A stretch of 50,590 nt of DNA from a virus: positions 1 to 50,590 of the IMG/VR virus record IMGVR_UViG_3300030098_004404; one strand, given 5' to 3'. The notes under the pieces were generated by a model. That model saw only the letters and a program-made list of their open reading frames with translations. It made no database searches and was not told the origin of the DNA. The position numbers and the translations under genes were made by a program. Positions 20,463-29,304 of this stretch are shown piece after piece; positions within the stretch are counted from its first letter, which is position 1; each line of letters opens with the position of its first letter.

Positions 20463-20963
20463 ATGGCTTTTGTGACAGTTTCACCAGACCAATCAATGAA
20501 GGCAATAGTGTCTCTCGCCGGAGCAACTATGGAGCAGGCGGTATATAGGGATGGAGGACTAGATGTTGAAGGCGTTTCTCAAGCGGATTTAGAAAACGCT
20601 TTGGCCACATATATGTCTGATCTAGAAACTTATCTACTAGAGCCAGCCAGAGTTATTAGATACGATGTAATATCCTATCAAGCAAACCAATACATTGAAC
20701 AGTACTATCCCTCGTTTAGAAGGGAGCTTTTTCTAGCTTTGTCCGAAGAGGCTAGAAACACAGGACTTACCAATAGGTTGGCATACATCAATCAGCTACT
20801 AACATGGATAAAGACCGTAGTAGCTCTAGTTATATCTGCCCAAACCGCATTAGCTTCGGAAACGACTATAAGCGGAATTAGAAACTACGACGTAGACTTT
20901 TCAGTATTTGATGCAACGAATCCTAATATAACAGTACAAGCGGCTTTAGCGATACCAGACTAA
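20463..20963 (+). CDS. Hypothetical virion-module protein, 166 aa
   Basis: Starts MAFVTVSPDQSMKAIVSLAG directly after the stop of the fibre gene, with AGGAG ten bases upstream inside it. Residues 40-130 are helical (LATYMSDLETYLLEPARVIR, RLAYINQLLTWIKTVVALVI), and the end is IRNYDVDFSVFDATNP. It could be a fibre trimer base or chaperone, since fibre assembly proteins are often encoded next door; no family recognised. Confidence 0.6.
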   Translation: MAFVTVSPDQSMKAIVSLAGATMEQAVYRDGGLDVEGVSQADLENALATYMSDLETYLLEPARVIRYDVISYQANQYIEQYYPSFRRELFLALSEEARNTGLTNRLAYINQLLTWIKTVVALVISAQTALASETTISGIRNYDVDFSVFDATNPNITVQAALAIPD

Positions 20964-20973
20964 GGGGGGTGAT

Positions 20974-22311
20974 ATGACTTACTCAGGAGGCTCTTACAGC
21001 TCTGCCCCTTATAGCTCGCTATCTGATGGTGGAACCACACACAATGGTGCAGCGTCACTGTCTGCGACTGGTTCTGTAGCCGCTGCCGGAAATGTCATTC
21101 GTGCTGGTTCAGCGTCTTTATCCGCTAGTGCGTCCGTTGCTTCTACCGCAGGTAGAGTAAAGCATGGAGCATCTTCTTTATCCGCAAATGCTACGGCTTC
21201 TTTTGCTGGTAACATAATAGCGTCTGGATCGTCATCCGTATCGGCCTCGGCATCCCTGACCTCGTCTGCTTTTGTAACAAAGTTAGGTGCGGCTACTATC
21301 ACTGCTAGTGCAGCTATTGTTTCCGCTGGCGGTGTAATTAAATATGGAGCATCTTCCCTGTCTGCTAGCGGATCAGTGTCTTCAGCAGGAAATGTTATAC
21401 GTTCGGGTGCTTCGTCTTTGTCTGCAACTGCTAGTGTAGCAGCAGAGGGCACACAAAGAGATATTGCTTCCGCATCCCTGTCTGCTTCTGCAACCGTAAC
21501 TTCCGCCGGTTTTGTAAAAAGGTCTGGGTCGGCCTCTTTAACCGCAACCGCGACCTTGGAAGCCGCCACTGGAGACACCCACAACGGACAGGCTTCCCTC
21601 AACGCCACCGCCTCTATGTCGTCAGACTCAAATATAATCAGGGGAGGTCAGGCGACACTATCTGCTAGCGGATCTGTTGTCTCTGTTGGCACGGTAAGAA
21701 AGTTTGGTGCCGCCTCAATCTCCTGTAGTGGCACGGTTGTCTCTGCGGGATTAGTCCAGAAATTGGGAGCGTCGTCTCTTTCTGCAACAGCGTCAATGTC
21801 TGCCGATCCGAAAGCCGTAAAGAGGTCTGGAGCTAGTATCTCAGCTTCTGCCTCTCTAGAGGCTGCCGGTAGATTGGTAGACTACGGAGCCGCCACAATT
21901 TCCTGTACCGGAACTGTATCTGCGGGCGGAACGGTAATCAAAAAGGGTTCCTCTTCTTTGTCGGCTGACGCAAGTGTCTCGCCATCAGGAAAGATAAATA
22001 AGTTTGGAAGTGCTTCTATTCAGGGCTCAGCCACAATATCCGCATCTGCCGGAAGAGTAAAACACGGAGCATCTTCACTAGACGCTTCAGCGAATATAGT
22101 TGCGGTAGGTGGAACTGGGCAATTTGGAGCAGCCAGCTTATCGTCTTCGGCTTCATTGACCGCTAGGGGCGGAATGGACAGAATTGCGTCTTCAGTAGAT
22201 TTTATTGTGTATATTAATACAGGATCTGATTTTGTCGCAAATATAGACACATCAAGGGACTTTGACGCGGAAATAAATATACGAGAAAATATAACATTTA
22301 ATTTAGGTTAG
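20974..22311 (+). CDS. Tandem-repeat beta protein with about 20 twenty-residue repeats, 445 aa
   Basis: From residue 22 to about 410 the protein is a chain of 20-residue units following GASSLSASASVxSAGxVIK, with very high Ser, Ala, Gly and Val. Hydrophobic residues alternate and a basic residue closes most units, which suggests a beta-solenoid or a stack of short beta arches. The C-terminal 40 residues differ (VDFIVYINTGSDFVANIDTS) and may be an attachment or capping part. AAGGGGGG precedes ATG 20974. Likely a fibrous virion protein. Repeat number may vary among relatives. Confidence 0.75.
   Translation: MTYSGGSYSSAPYSSLSDGGTTHNGAASLSATGSVAAAGNVIRAGSASLSASASVASTAGRVKHGASSLSANATASFAGNIIASGSSSVSASASLTSSAFVTKLGAATITASAAIVSAGGVIKYGASSLSASGSVSSAGNVIRSGASSLSATASVAAEGTQRDIASASLSASATVTSAGFVKRSGSASLTATATLEAATGDTHNGQASLNATASMSSDSNIIRGGQATLSASGSVVSVGTVRKFGAASISCSGTVVSAGLVQKLGASSLSATASMSADPKAVKRSGASISASASLEAAGRLVDYGAATISCTGTVSAGGTVIKKGSSSLSADASVSPSGKINKFGSASIQGSATISASAGRVKHGASSLDASANIVAVGGTGQFGAASLSSSASLTARGGMDRIASSVDFIVYINTGSDFVANIDTSRDFDAEINIRENITFNLG
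21037..22203 (+). repeat. 60-bp tandem coding repeats
   Basis: The coding repeat has a period of about 60 bases and around 20 copies. The copies are well diverged in DNA, with synonymous differences, so the array is kept by protein selection and is not a recent expansion. Confidence 0.75.
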
Positions 22312-22320
22312 GGTAAGAAC

Positions 22321-22629
22321 ATGGCAGCAAATGAAATACATGTTAATGACATTGGCACAAACTTTATCATTACCGTGAAAGAAGGCGGGACCATTGTTAA
22401 TCTTGCTCCGACCACTTCGGTAAATTTACTTTTAATGGGTCCAAACGATACCACCGTAACAAAAACCGCTTCATTTCTTACCGATGGGACTGACGGAAAA
22501 ATAAAATATCAAACGGTTGCTGGAGACTTAGCGGTTGCGGGAACTTGGAAACTTCAAGCAAAAGTAAACTATGCGACAACGGTTTACCATAGCGACATTC
22601 ATAATTTTACAGTATTTAAAAATCTGTAA
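22321..22629 (+). CDS. Small beta-sandwich structural protein, BppU-N-like, 102 aa
   Basis: Residues 1-102 form one predicted beta sandwich: NDIGTNFIITVKEGGTIVNL, then SVNLLLMGPNDTTVTKTA, and a closing WKLQAKVNYATTVYHSDIH. This pattern resembles the N-terminal domain of Siphovirus baseplate protein BppU and related single-domain fibre adaptors. It probably links a fibre to the virion. The resemblance is by eye and moderate. Two bases of TGTGTATA-like sequence occur 110 bases upstream inside the previous gene. Confidence 0.5.
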   Translation: MAANEIHVNDIGTNFIITVKEGGTIVNLAPTTSVNLLLMGPNDTTVTKTASFLTDGTDGKIKYQTVAGDLAVAGTWKLQAKVNYATTVYHSDIHNFTVFKNL

Positions 22630-22652
22630 TAGGTTTAAAAGGGGAAAACAAT

Positions 22653-23165
22653 ATGGCTTGGACAACAGATTTAGTCCTGATGCTTAGAACGCTTATAGGC
22701 GATTTAGATTCGGCAAAATATACAGACACTAGACTACAGCAGGTTTTGGTGATTGGAGCATATAATGTCATAAACGACGCCCCATTCAACAATAATTATG
22801 TCGTTGATATGAATGCCTTGACCATTTCTCCGGATCCTATATCAAAGGTGGATACCGACTTTAATGTATTGACCACATACAAAAGTGCGTGCATATTACT
22901 TGGTAGCGAAGTTAAAACAGAGTCTTCTAATGCAATATCTATCAAAGACGGCCCATCTGCCATTGATCTAAGAGGAGTTACCTCTAGCTTAAACCTAATG
23001 TATAAAGACTTTTGTGCTAAGTATGACGAACTACTAAAAAAATACAACTACGAAAAAGGAAGTGGAGATGGTACGCCAGCCGGAACCGCTATTCTTGGGC
23101 CATACAGTCCTGCTAGCTGGGGAGTTGGCTACAACGATAATGGCTTCAATGGTAGATATTATTAA
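22653..23165 (+). CDS. Putative head-tail connector (adaptor) protein, 170 aa
   Basis: Starts MAWTTDLVLMLRTLIGDLDS, then KYTDTRLQQVLVIGAYNVIN: the helical start of gp6/gp15-type head-tail adaptors, which begin with a short helix, an acidic turn and a helix packed on the portal. Residues about 75-135 are helical with a loop. The C-terminus is Gly/Tyr-rich (GVGYNDNGFNGRYY). AAAAGGGG precedes the start. It begins the connector group. Confidence 0.65.
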   Translation: MAWTTDLVLMLRTLIGDLDSAKYTDTRLQQVLVIGAYNVINDAPFNNNYVVDMNALTISPDPISKVDTDFNVLTTYKSACILLGSEVKTESSNAISIKDGPSAIDLRGVTSSLNLMYKDFCAKYDELLKKYNYEKGSGDGTPAGTAILGPYSPASWGVGYNDNGFNGRYY

Positions 23166-23191
23166 AAACAACTTAATCAGGAGAACATAAA

Positions 23192-23641
23192 ATGGCTGTT
23201 ACAGCAAACATCAAAGGCACCTCGTTTAACGAGGGCGGCGGAGTAACCTTTACTTCAAATACTGGAACTTTCGATAAAGGGCAGTTGGTCAGTGGAGGAA
23301 TAAATCAGAACACGATGGCTTTACCGGCAGACTCAGCTAAGTTTCATAATGACGCATTGACCCTTTCGATTAATGTTGGTGCAACAACGGCTACACTTGT
23401 CGCCGCGACTCCAAATAGATCGGTAGAGGTACTAAGTTACACCATAGTCACCGATTCGGCTACTACGGTCACTTGGAAGTCCGACAGTAATTCTCTTTCA
23501 GGCGGAATGACCCTTGCAGCCAATGGTGGTATTTCTTCAAACATTGGAGACACCACGCTATTTACAAATGCGGGCGAGGCTCTTAAATTAACCAACAGTG
23601 CTGGAAACGTTAATGGGCACCTTACCTATAGGATAGTATAA
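23192..23641 (+). CDS. Hypothetical virion structural protein, 149 aa
   Basis: Starts MAVTANIKGTSFNEGGGVTF. A Thr/Ser/Gly-rich beta protein with TTVTWKSDSNSLSGGMTLAA and a final HLTYRIV. AGGAG ahead of the start. Between connector genes, so it may be a minor head or neck decoration; similar Ig-like small proteins decorate many virions. No firm family. Confidence 0.6.
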   Translation: MAVTANIKGTSFNEGGGVTFTSNTGTFDKGQLVSGGINQNTMALPADSAKFHNDALTLSINVGATTATLVAATPNRSVEVLSYTIVTDSATTVTWKSDSNSLSGGMTLAANGGISSNIGDTTLFTNAGEALKLTNSAGNVNGHLTYRIV

Positions 23642-23642
23642 A

Positions 23643-24158
23643 ATGCCTTTAAGTATCCCTAGTGGAGTATTTAATACGTACAACGAGGCTGTTGACCTTT
23701 TTACTAGGCCAGCAGTTTTGGTGTACCCAGAAAAGAAAGAGCAGTGTCCCAACTGTTATCTTGACACTATGGGAACAAGAAATAGATCTGTTAGCTTTTA
23801 CAAGCCCGGAGGACCATATCCGTTTGAGAGGGGTATGCCTTGTCCGTATTGTGGAGGCAAGGGATACAAGGCAGTAGAGGCGAAGGAAAGCGTTTCTCTC
23901 AGGATATACTATGATAGAAAGTCATGGGTGAATATAGGTATACCACTAGAGATACCAGACGGTTCAGTACAGACTATTTGCGACATGTCTATTCTACCTA
24001 AAATAGAAAAATGTAAGTATATGATACCCCAGTACGACGGAATTCAAAACTACGATACTAGTGCTAGATATCAGAGAGGTGGGCCATCATACCCCCAAGG
24101 ATTTAAGCAAAACCCAACAAAATACGCTGTAACTTTTTGGAATAGAATGAATGGCTAA
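23643..24158 (+). CDS. Zinc-binding connector-region protein, 171 aa
   Basis: CPNC (residues 35-38) and CPYCGGKGY (about 67-75) form a four-cysteine zinc site like that of a DnaJ knuckle. The remaining beta-rich part (SVSLRIYYDRKSWVNIGIPL) fits a small head-closure or stopper protein: order and length agree with head completion genes. AGGA precedes the start, and the next gene overlaps by eight bases. The zinc site is clearly seen; the closure role is inferred from position. Confidence 0.6.
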   Translation: MPLSIPSGVFNTYNEAVDLFTRPAVLVYPEKKEQCPNCYLDTMGTRNRSVSFYKPGGPYPFERGMPCPYCGGKGYKAVEAKESVSLRIYYDRKSWVNIGIPLEIPDGSVQTICDMSILPKIEKCKYMIPQYDGIQNYDTSARYQRGGPSYPQGFKQNPTKYAVTFWNRMNG

Positions 24159-24759
24159 GACTGGACTAAAAATAATAGAGTCAAACAAGACAATAGAGAA
24201 AGAAATAAAAAAGGCTCTCTCTAGGGATATTAATGTAGCTCTACTAAAGTCTACCAACAAAATTAAAAGCAATCTTATTCCCCCAATTAAGTCGGCACTC
24301 TTAAGTTCTCCTGAGATCGTATCTCTTCAAAACGGGCTACTGGCGGCGGAGTTTGGTTTAACTTATAACCCTGCGTTTGATATTGTTAACGCTGTTTTAG
24401 ATACTCTTGAAATAGAGGTTCAAAAGGTTGATGCTAATCTTGTGGGTGGAATCACTATTACTATGCAGCCTTCTGACTTTGCAAATCTTTTAACGTCCTC
24501 ATTTGCAGAACAGAAGATAGACGGGGGCAGTATACCTTGGCTTCGTTGGCTACTTATTGCTGGGGACACAATTTTAATAGCAGACTTTGGCGTTGAGTTT
24601 GGTTCATATGGAAGATCTGGCGGTGCCAGAATGAGAAAAAAATTCGCTCCATATAAAGTAAATAGTGCTTTTTCCGGTACTGCAAACGATAATTTTATTA
24701 CAAGAGCCATAGAGAGGGCGGGTTCTCAGATTACAGACATATTAAAAAAGGGATTATAA
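24151..24759 (+). CDS. Putative tail completion / neck protein, 202 aa
   Basis: Starts MAKTGLKIIESNKTIEKEIK with an N-terminal helical part of about 40 residues, then a beta part and the C-terminal stretch ANDNFITRAIERAGSQITDI. Helix-start plus basic tail containing GRSGGARMRKKF resembles HK97 gp10-like neck proteins. Located between head-closure and tail tube genes. The family call is by pattern and order. Confidence 0.55.
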   Translation: MAKTGLKIIESNKTIEKEIKKALSRDINVALLKSTNKIKSNLIPPIKSALLSSPEIVSLQNGLLAAEFGLTYNPAFDIVNAVLDTLEIEVQKVDANLVGGITITMQPSDFANLLTSSFAEQKIDGGSIPWLRWLLIAGDTILIADFGVEFGSYGRSGGARMRKKFAPYKVNSAFSGTANDNFITRAIERAGSQITDILKKGL

Positions 24760-24762
24760 AAA

Positions 24763-25728
24763 ATGGTAGGAACTCCCGATACAAAGCTCTTATATACAAG
24801 CAACGCTCAAGATGCCAAGCTTTCAAATATCCTAATAGATAATTTCATAACCTTTTATGATTGGGGGTTTTTGGACGCGGGTCAGTTTTACAATATTAGC
24901 GTGCCTCAGTCTGGAATATATGGTGGAGACAGACACAAGCTAAGACTAGTGGACTCTCCTAATTATACGGCTGGTCAGGTCTGGGAGGGCTATCGACAAA
25001 ACTGGGTTTGGGAGTCAGGTATAGATGGCACCACTCAGCAACCAATAACCATTTCTGGCGTCTATGTAGACAATACTTTTTACGCTACGGGTAATGTTAC
25101 TAAACCATTCTATGTTGATTATCCCAACGGTAGAGTTGTTTTTGATTCAGCGTTGTCATCAACCAGTTCTGTTCATCTTGAATACAGCCATAAGTGGGTA
25201 CAAGTTGTTCCCGCACAAGGTATATCTTGGTTCCAACAGTTACAGCAAAGATCTTTTCGCAACGAAGAGGACTTTCAGGTTTCGGGCTCTGGTGGATGGA
25301 TGAAGCTTGGTCAAACTAGAGTTCAGCTTCCTGCTATTGCTATTGAGGTTGTTCCGGCTACATCTGTCAAGCCGTATGCTTTGGGCGGTGGTCAATGGGT
25401 TAATAGTGACGTTGTTTTTTATGTGATGGCTGAAAATCACTGGGAATGTACAAATATAGTAGATACCATCATAACCCAAAACGATAGATCGTTGACACTA
25501 TTTGATCCAACTCAAGTGGCTATTTCTGGTGCTTCCCCGTTTAATTACAGGAACGAATTAAGGCCCAATGCTATCCCCAGTGGTCTTTACCCTAATCTTG
25601 TTCAGTTTCACTCTTGGGATCGTAGAAAATGCTGGATTCACGACTCTAGAGGGTCTACTATTGTAGAGCTTTCGCCTGATTTATATATGGGAACGGCTCG
25701 CTGCACCACTGAAGTTAAACCCTTTTAG
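24763..25728 (+). CDS. Virion structural protein, probably tail-terminator region, 321 aa
   Basis: Starts MVGTPDTKLLYTSNAQDAKL. Aromatic- and Gly-rich beta protein (FLDAGQFYNISVPQSGIYGG, SVHLEYSHKWVQVVPAQGIS). It stands between the neck gene and the tail tube gene, where a tail terminator usually lies, but it is about twice the common length of that family, so it may carry an extra domain. Ends with ARCTTEVKPF. AAAGGG precedes the start. No family recognised. Confidence 0.55.
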   Translation: MVGTPDTKLLYTSNAQDAKLSNILIDNFITFYDWGFLDAGQFYNISVPQSGIYGGDRHKLRLVDSPNYTAGQVWEGYRQNWVWESGIDGTTQQPITISGVYVDNTFYATGNVTKPFYVDYPNGRVVFDSALSSTSSVHLEYSHKWVQVVPAQGISWFQQLQQRSFRNEEDFQVSGSGGWMKLGQTRVQLPAIAIEVVPATSVKPYALGGGQWVNSDVVFYVMAENHWECTNIVDTIITQNDRSLTLFDPTQVAISGASPFNYRNELRPNAIPSGLYPNLVQFHSWDRRKCWIHDSRGSTIVELSPDLYMGTARCTTEVKPF

Positions 25729-25736
25729 AGCGTTTT

Positions 25737-25744
25737 TGTGTATA
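25737..25744 (+). promoter_or_regulatory. Putative late promoter motif L5
   Basis: TTTTTGTGTATATAGTAG in the gap before the tail tube gene, 48 bases before its start. Confidence 0.6.
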
Positions 25745-25792
25745 TAGTAGTGGCCTTACCAGAGGACAAACTTTAACAGGAGAACATAAAAA

Positions 25793-26797
25793 ATGGCTCG
25801 CAATCAAAGAATATTCTATGCTTGTCAAGCTGTCTGTATCGTCGCTGAGGGAGCAGCTCCTGCTTCCGGAGGTGTCGTCTTGGGCTTGCAGAGTGTTGGC
25901 ATGTCAGCCAACTTTACTCTAGACCAAGTCTTTGAAATGGGACAGCTTAATATCTATGAAAATATCGAAGACGTTGCCGATATCGAGGTAACTCTTGAAA
26001 AAGTTATCGACGGTGAAAAGCTGATCTTTGACTTGGCTAGTAATGGGGCATGTAAAACTGACCTCGTTACAGCCTCTAAAAATAAGTGTGATGTTTATCT
26101 CGCTATTTATGATGACGGTGTTTCCAACGCTACTGGTGCTCCAAGAAATATCTGCTGGAACTCTGGAATGTATACATCTTCTGTATCTTATAGTTACAGT
26201 GTTGATGGAAGTGCTACTGAGTCCGTTACCCTTGTTGGTAACAACAGATTCTGGAACTCCGTTAATAACGAAACCAGCACAACAGCAAGTACAAAATGGG
26301 GAGCTACTAACCATACCTCTGTATTCAGCGGATCTGATGTTCCTAAGTCTGGTGTTGTTCGTCGTAACAACGTTGACCTTGAAGGTTCTACATTACCCGC
26401 TATTCTCAAAGAGCAAAGGGGTGATGACGCAACTGGACTTGGTGGCGGATTCCACATGCAGTCTTGCAGTGTGAGTACTGACATGAGTCAAGAAAACATC
26501 TTGGAATTGGGAAGATTTAGCCCCTATACAAGATATGCTACTTTCCCAATCGAAGTTACCTCAGAATTCGAGATCATTGCTACCTCTGGTGACTTGATGA
26601 CAGTTTCTGGAAACGGTACTAACCTTTCTAATGAAGAGATCGTGATCAAGGATACTGCTGGTACGGTTCTCAACTTGGGAACCAAGAACAAGCTAGCATC
26701 TGTTTCTTACTCTGGTGGAGACACCGGTGGTGGAAACGCTACGGTTAGCTACTCTTTCTCTAACTTCAATAGCTTGACCGTTAACGGCGGTAGCTAA
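25793..26797 (+). CDS. Major tail tube protein, 334 aa
   Basis: Strong ribosome site (AGGAG), own late motif, even codon use and position point to the major tail protein. The N-terminal part has EDVADIEVTLEKVIDGEKLI, like the tube strand region, and SVSYSYSVDGSATESVTLVG resembles the sheet of tail tube folds. A C-terminal extension (about 270-334, GNGTNLSNEEIVIKDTAGTV) may be an outward Ig-like domain. It polymerises around the tape measure. No sheath protein is seen near it. Confidence 0.75.
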   Translation: MARNQRIFYACQAVCIVAEGAAPASGGVVLGLQSVGMSANFTLDQVFEMGQLNIYENIEDVADIEVTLEKVIDGEKLIFDLASNGACKTDLVTASKNKCDVYLAIYDDGVSNATGAPRNICWNSGMYTSSVSYSYSVDGSATESVTLVGNNRFWNSVNNETSTTASTKWGATNHTSVFSGSDVPKSGVVRRNNVDLEGSTLPAILKEQRGDDATGLGGGFHMQSCSVSTDMSQENILELGRFSPYTRYATFPIEVTSEFEIIATSGDLMTVSGNGTNLSNEEIVIKDTAGTVLNLGTKNKLASVSYSGGDTGGGNATVSYSFSNFNSLTVNGGS

Positions 26798-26829
26798 TGT
26801 AGTTTAACTTTAGGACTTAGGATTTTAAT

Positions 26830-27891
26830 TTGGATGATATTTACTACGAAAGAGTTCTGAACAGAATTATACAGGGTCGCCTACGCATAAGGCTAGGCGA
26901 TCTTGTTTTATTTATAGAAGAACCAAGCCAAGAAATATTAGAGGCTTCTTACGATATATACGACCAGTATTACGATAAAGCGTATTTTGGTGGTGTGTTC
27001 ATAGAAGAAGAAATTCTTGAGCTATTGATAAATAATGACCTGTGGAGTCCTCTCGACGAGAAGGCCGCCAAGGATTACGAGGAAAAGATAGAGGAATTAA
27101 AGGTGCAAGCTTTTAAAAATTTCTACAGTGCCAAAAAGCTATTTGGAATAAAACGGCAACTGAGACACACAGAGCATCTTCTAGGGCAAGCTATCCACAA
27201 AAAGAAACAGTTAAATCATGTTACTTGCAAGGGGATTGCTAATTTCGCCAGAAAGAGCTGGATAATTTCTAAAACAACAAAAAACGAAGACGGCTCTTTG
27301 TTTGATTTTAAAAAGGTTTCTATATCTAGAATTATGGATATATATGGTGAGCACGTTATTGATACGGCCACTTTCAGAAAGATAGCTAGATCTCAACCTT
27401 TCCGTTCTATGTGGACATCGTCTAAGAAAAGGGGAGACGTTTTTGGTAAACCTTCTTCGTGCTTGGATGCAAATCAGCTAGCGGTATGCCAATACTCGTC
27501 AATGTATGATAATGTGTACGAAAGCCCAGACGCACCTAAAGAGAAAGCAATAGAGGATGACGATTGTTTAGACGGCTGGTTCATATTACAGAGAAGAAAA
27601 TATGAAAAAGACAAGAAACAAAGAGAGATTGATGATATGCTGTCTGGAAACGAAAAGATCAAGAACTCACAAGAGATATTCCTAATGGCCCAAGACCAAG
27701 AACAGGCCAATGAAATTTTCGACCTAAATGATCCTTTTGCCAGATCAACAATCATAAATAGACAGAACACAATACAAAATGCCAGCGGAGATCTGGTTCA
27801 CATCAGAGATCTGCCCGACATGCAACAGGATATTAGTATAGCAAGAGTGGCTTCAACAAAAGCTGCGATGGGAAATATGAACAGGAGATAA
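26830..27891 (+). CDS. Hypothetical tail-module protein with TTG start, 353 aa
   Basis: Starts at TTG 26830 (read MDDIYYERVLNRIIQGRLRI), with AGGA eight bases before; an in-frame TAG at 26818 excludes an earlier start and no ATG lies nearby in frame. It is soluble and charged, with helical stretches (YEEKIEELKVQAFKNFYSAK) and a CQYSSMYDN region near 218. Between the tube and tape measure genes lie tail assembly chaperones in most siphoviruses, so a chaperone-like role is possible. No family recognised. Confidence 0.65.
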   Translation: MDDIYYERVLNRIIQGRLRIRLGDLVLFIEEPSQEILEASYDIYDQYYDKAYFGGVFIEEEILELLINNDLWSPLDEKAAKDYEEKIEELKVQAFKNFYSAKKLFGIKRQLRHTEHLLGQAIHKKKQLNHVTCKGIANFARKSWIISKTTKNEDGSLFDFKKVSISRIMDIYGEHVIDTATFRKIARSQPFRSMWTSSKKRGDVFGKPSSCLDANQLAVCQYSSMYDNVYESPDAPKEKAIEDDDCLDGWFILQRRKYEKDKKQREIDDMLSGNEKIKNSQEIFLMAQDQEQANEIFDLNDPFARSTIINRQNTIQNASGDLVHIRDLPDMQQDISIARVASTKAAMGNMNRR

Positions 27892-27897
27892 TATGAG

Positions 27898-28305
27898 ATG
27901 AATCAGAACCAAGACTACAACTCCTTTCTGCAAAAATCTTTAGACCTTAAAAAGATGCGGGAAGAGAGAAAGAAAGAGGTATCTAGAGAGACACTGTTTA
28001 AGTCGTCTAAAAAGAAAATACAGACAACGATGATAGGTGCCTTATCTACTATAGAAGAGGGTTTTGGATTTTTGTGGGGTTTTGATCCAGATGGGGACAC
28101 TGAGTTAACAGAGGAACAAAGACACTTAAAGGAGATATATGAAGAAGCCAGAGCTAAAATACTAGATAGAGGAAACACCCAGATAAGAAATCTGGAAATA
28201 GAATTTAGTAACTATGATATCAACAGAAAAAAACATTACATAAACTTGCCGGTTAAAGAACCCGGTCAACCCAATAGAAACTTAGGAGAAAAAAATGACG
28301 GATAA
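27898..28305 (+). CDS. Hypothetical charged tail-module protein, 135 aa
   Basis: Starts MNQNQDYNSFLQKSLDLKKM; nearly all helical and highly charged (REERKKEVSRETLF). It overlaps 28295-29287 by 11 bases across a run of seven A. The order resembles the paired tail assembly chaperones upstream of the tape measure. No -1 frameshift is possible here (see rejected items), and the next gene has its own ribosome site (AGGAG). Function inferred from context only. Confidence 0.65.
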   Translation: MNQNQDYNSFLQKSLDLKKMREERKKEVSRETLFKSSKKKIQTTMIGALSTIEEGFGFLWGFDPDGDTELTEEQRHLKEIYEEARAKILDRGNTQIRNLEIEFSNYDINRKKHYINLPVKEPGQPNRNLGEKNDG

Positions 28306-29287
28306 TGTAATTATTTCAAGCGAAGATAAAGATGGAAACGAAGTCAAAGTTATGCTTAAAACGGCTAGTGCTCAAGAGTATAGAGACTCTCAGGTCGAGT
28401 ATAACAAAGCCTTTAGAAAGGCACTTGACTCTGGTGCTCTTTTGAGACAAAAACTTTCTGATTACATGGAAGCACAAGGAATCTGGAACGAAGAAAAACA
28501 AAAACAAAACGATGCATACGTACAAAAGATAACCGAAATGGAAACGACTCTTAAGGGTGGTGGTATTCGTTTATCAGAGGCCAAAGCTATAGCACTGGAA
28601 CTTAGAACTGTCAGGGCTCAGTTCAGAGACTTCTTGTCTGAAAGAAATACGCTTGACCAAAACTCAGCAGAGGGACAGGCAGATAATGCTAGGTTTGCAG
28701 AACTTGTTAGACTTTGTATGCTTAACCCAAACACTAGAGAGCCTTATTTTCCAACACAAGATGACTACGATAAATCCGCAGATCAGCCTTGGGTTATGGA
28801 GGCTGCTGGTCAACTAGCGAATATGATTTATGGTCTTGATCCAGATTATGACACCAAACTAACAGAAAACAAGTTTCTGAAGGAGTTTGAATTTGTCGAT
28901 GAGGATCTACGTCTTGTCAACGAAGAGGGGCACTTAGTTGATTCAGAAGGTAGACTAATTAGCGAAGAGGGTCGTTATGTTGCCTACAAAACCAAGAAGG
29001 CCCAGAAAGATCAGGACATTGATAAGCGTTATTACGTCAACAGGGATGGCGAAGAACTTGTCGAAGTCGAAGACGAAGATGGTAATATTTCTTGGGAAAA
29101 GGTTGGAACCGAAGCGAGAAAGCCATTCTTAGACGACAAAGGTCAGCCTGTAGAGCCTCCAAAGGTTGCCGTTGAAGAGCCCGAAGCTGCCGATGCTACC
29201 GAAGAAGAGGTAGCGGAAGAGACCGTGGAAGAAAAGCCTAAAAGAAGGAGAAAAACTACTAAGGCAGAAACTGACACAGAAGCCTAA
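28295..29287 (+). CDS. Putative tail assembly protein, acidic, 330 aa
   Basis: Starts MTDNVIISSEDKDGNEVKVM. The first 200 residues are helical. Residues 208-230 contain a small triple repeat (VNEEGHL, VDSEGRL, ISEEGRY), followed by YYVNRDGEELVEVEDEDGNI. The C-terminal 70 residues are Glu-rich and end in KPKRRRKTTKAETDTEA, a disordered tail. Directly before the tape measure gene, where the second chaperone lies in other phages. AGGAG sets the start. Confidence 0.6.
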   Translation: MTDNVIISSEDKDGNEVKVMLKTASAQEYRDSQVEYNKAFRKALDSGALLRQKLSDYMEAQGIWNEEKQKQNDAYVQKITEMETTLKGGGIRLSEAKAIALELRTVRAQFRDFLSERNTLDQNSAEGQADNARFAELVRLCMLNPNTREPYFPTQDDYDKSADQPWVMEAAGQLANMIYGLDPDYDTKLTENKFLKEFEFVDEDLRLVNEEGHLVDSEGRLISEEGRYVAYKTKKAQKDQDIDKRYYVNRDGEELVEVEDEDGNISWEKVGTEARKPFLDDKGQPVEPPKVAVEEPEAADATEEEVAEETVEEKPKRRRKTTKAETDTEA

Positions 29288-29290
29288 TAA

Positions 29291-29304
29291 TTGTGTAATA
29301 AATG
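29291..29304 (+). promoter_or_regulatory. Possible late promoter motif variant
   Basis: TTGTGTAATAAATG lies between the acidic tail gene and the tape measure gene. It resembles the TGTGTATA motif with one extra A. Confidence 0.3.

Noticed and set aside
21009-21608. A 199-codon minus-strand frame opposite the repeat gene
   Set aside because: It follows from the biased codons of the 60-base coding repeats on the other strand and has no ribosome site.
22206-22213. TGTGTATA inside the end of the repeat gene
   Set aside because: It could serve 22321-22629, but it lies within coding sequence about 107 bases before the start, farther than the other motifs; not counted as a promoter.
28289-28310. 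Programmed frameshift between 27898-28305 and 28295-29287, as in lambda G/GT
   Set aside because: The seven A run looks slippery, but a -1 shift meets a stop at once (TGA). Only a +1 or -2 shift would join the frames, and the second gene has its own AGGAG site.
25793-29287. A contractile tail sheath gene
   Set aside because: None of the proteins between tail tube and tape measure has the length or pattern of a sheath protein, so a myovirus is not supported.
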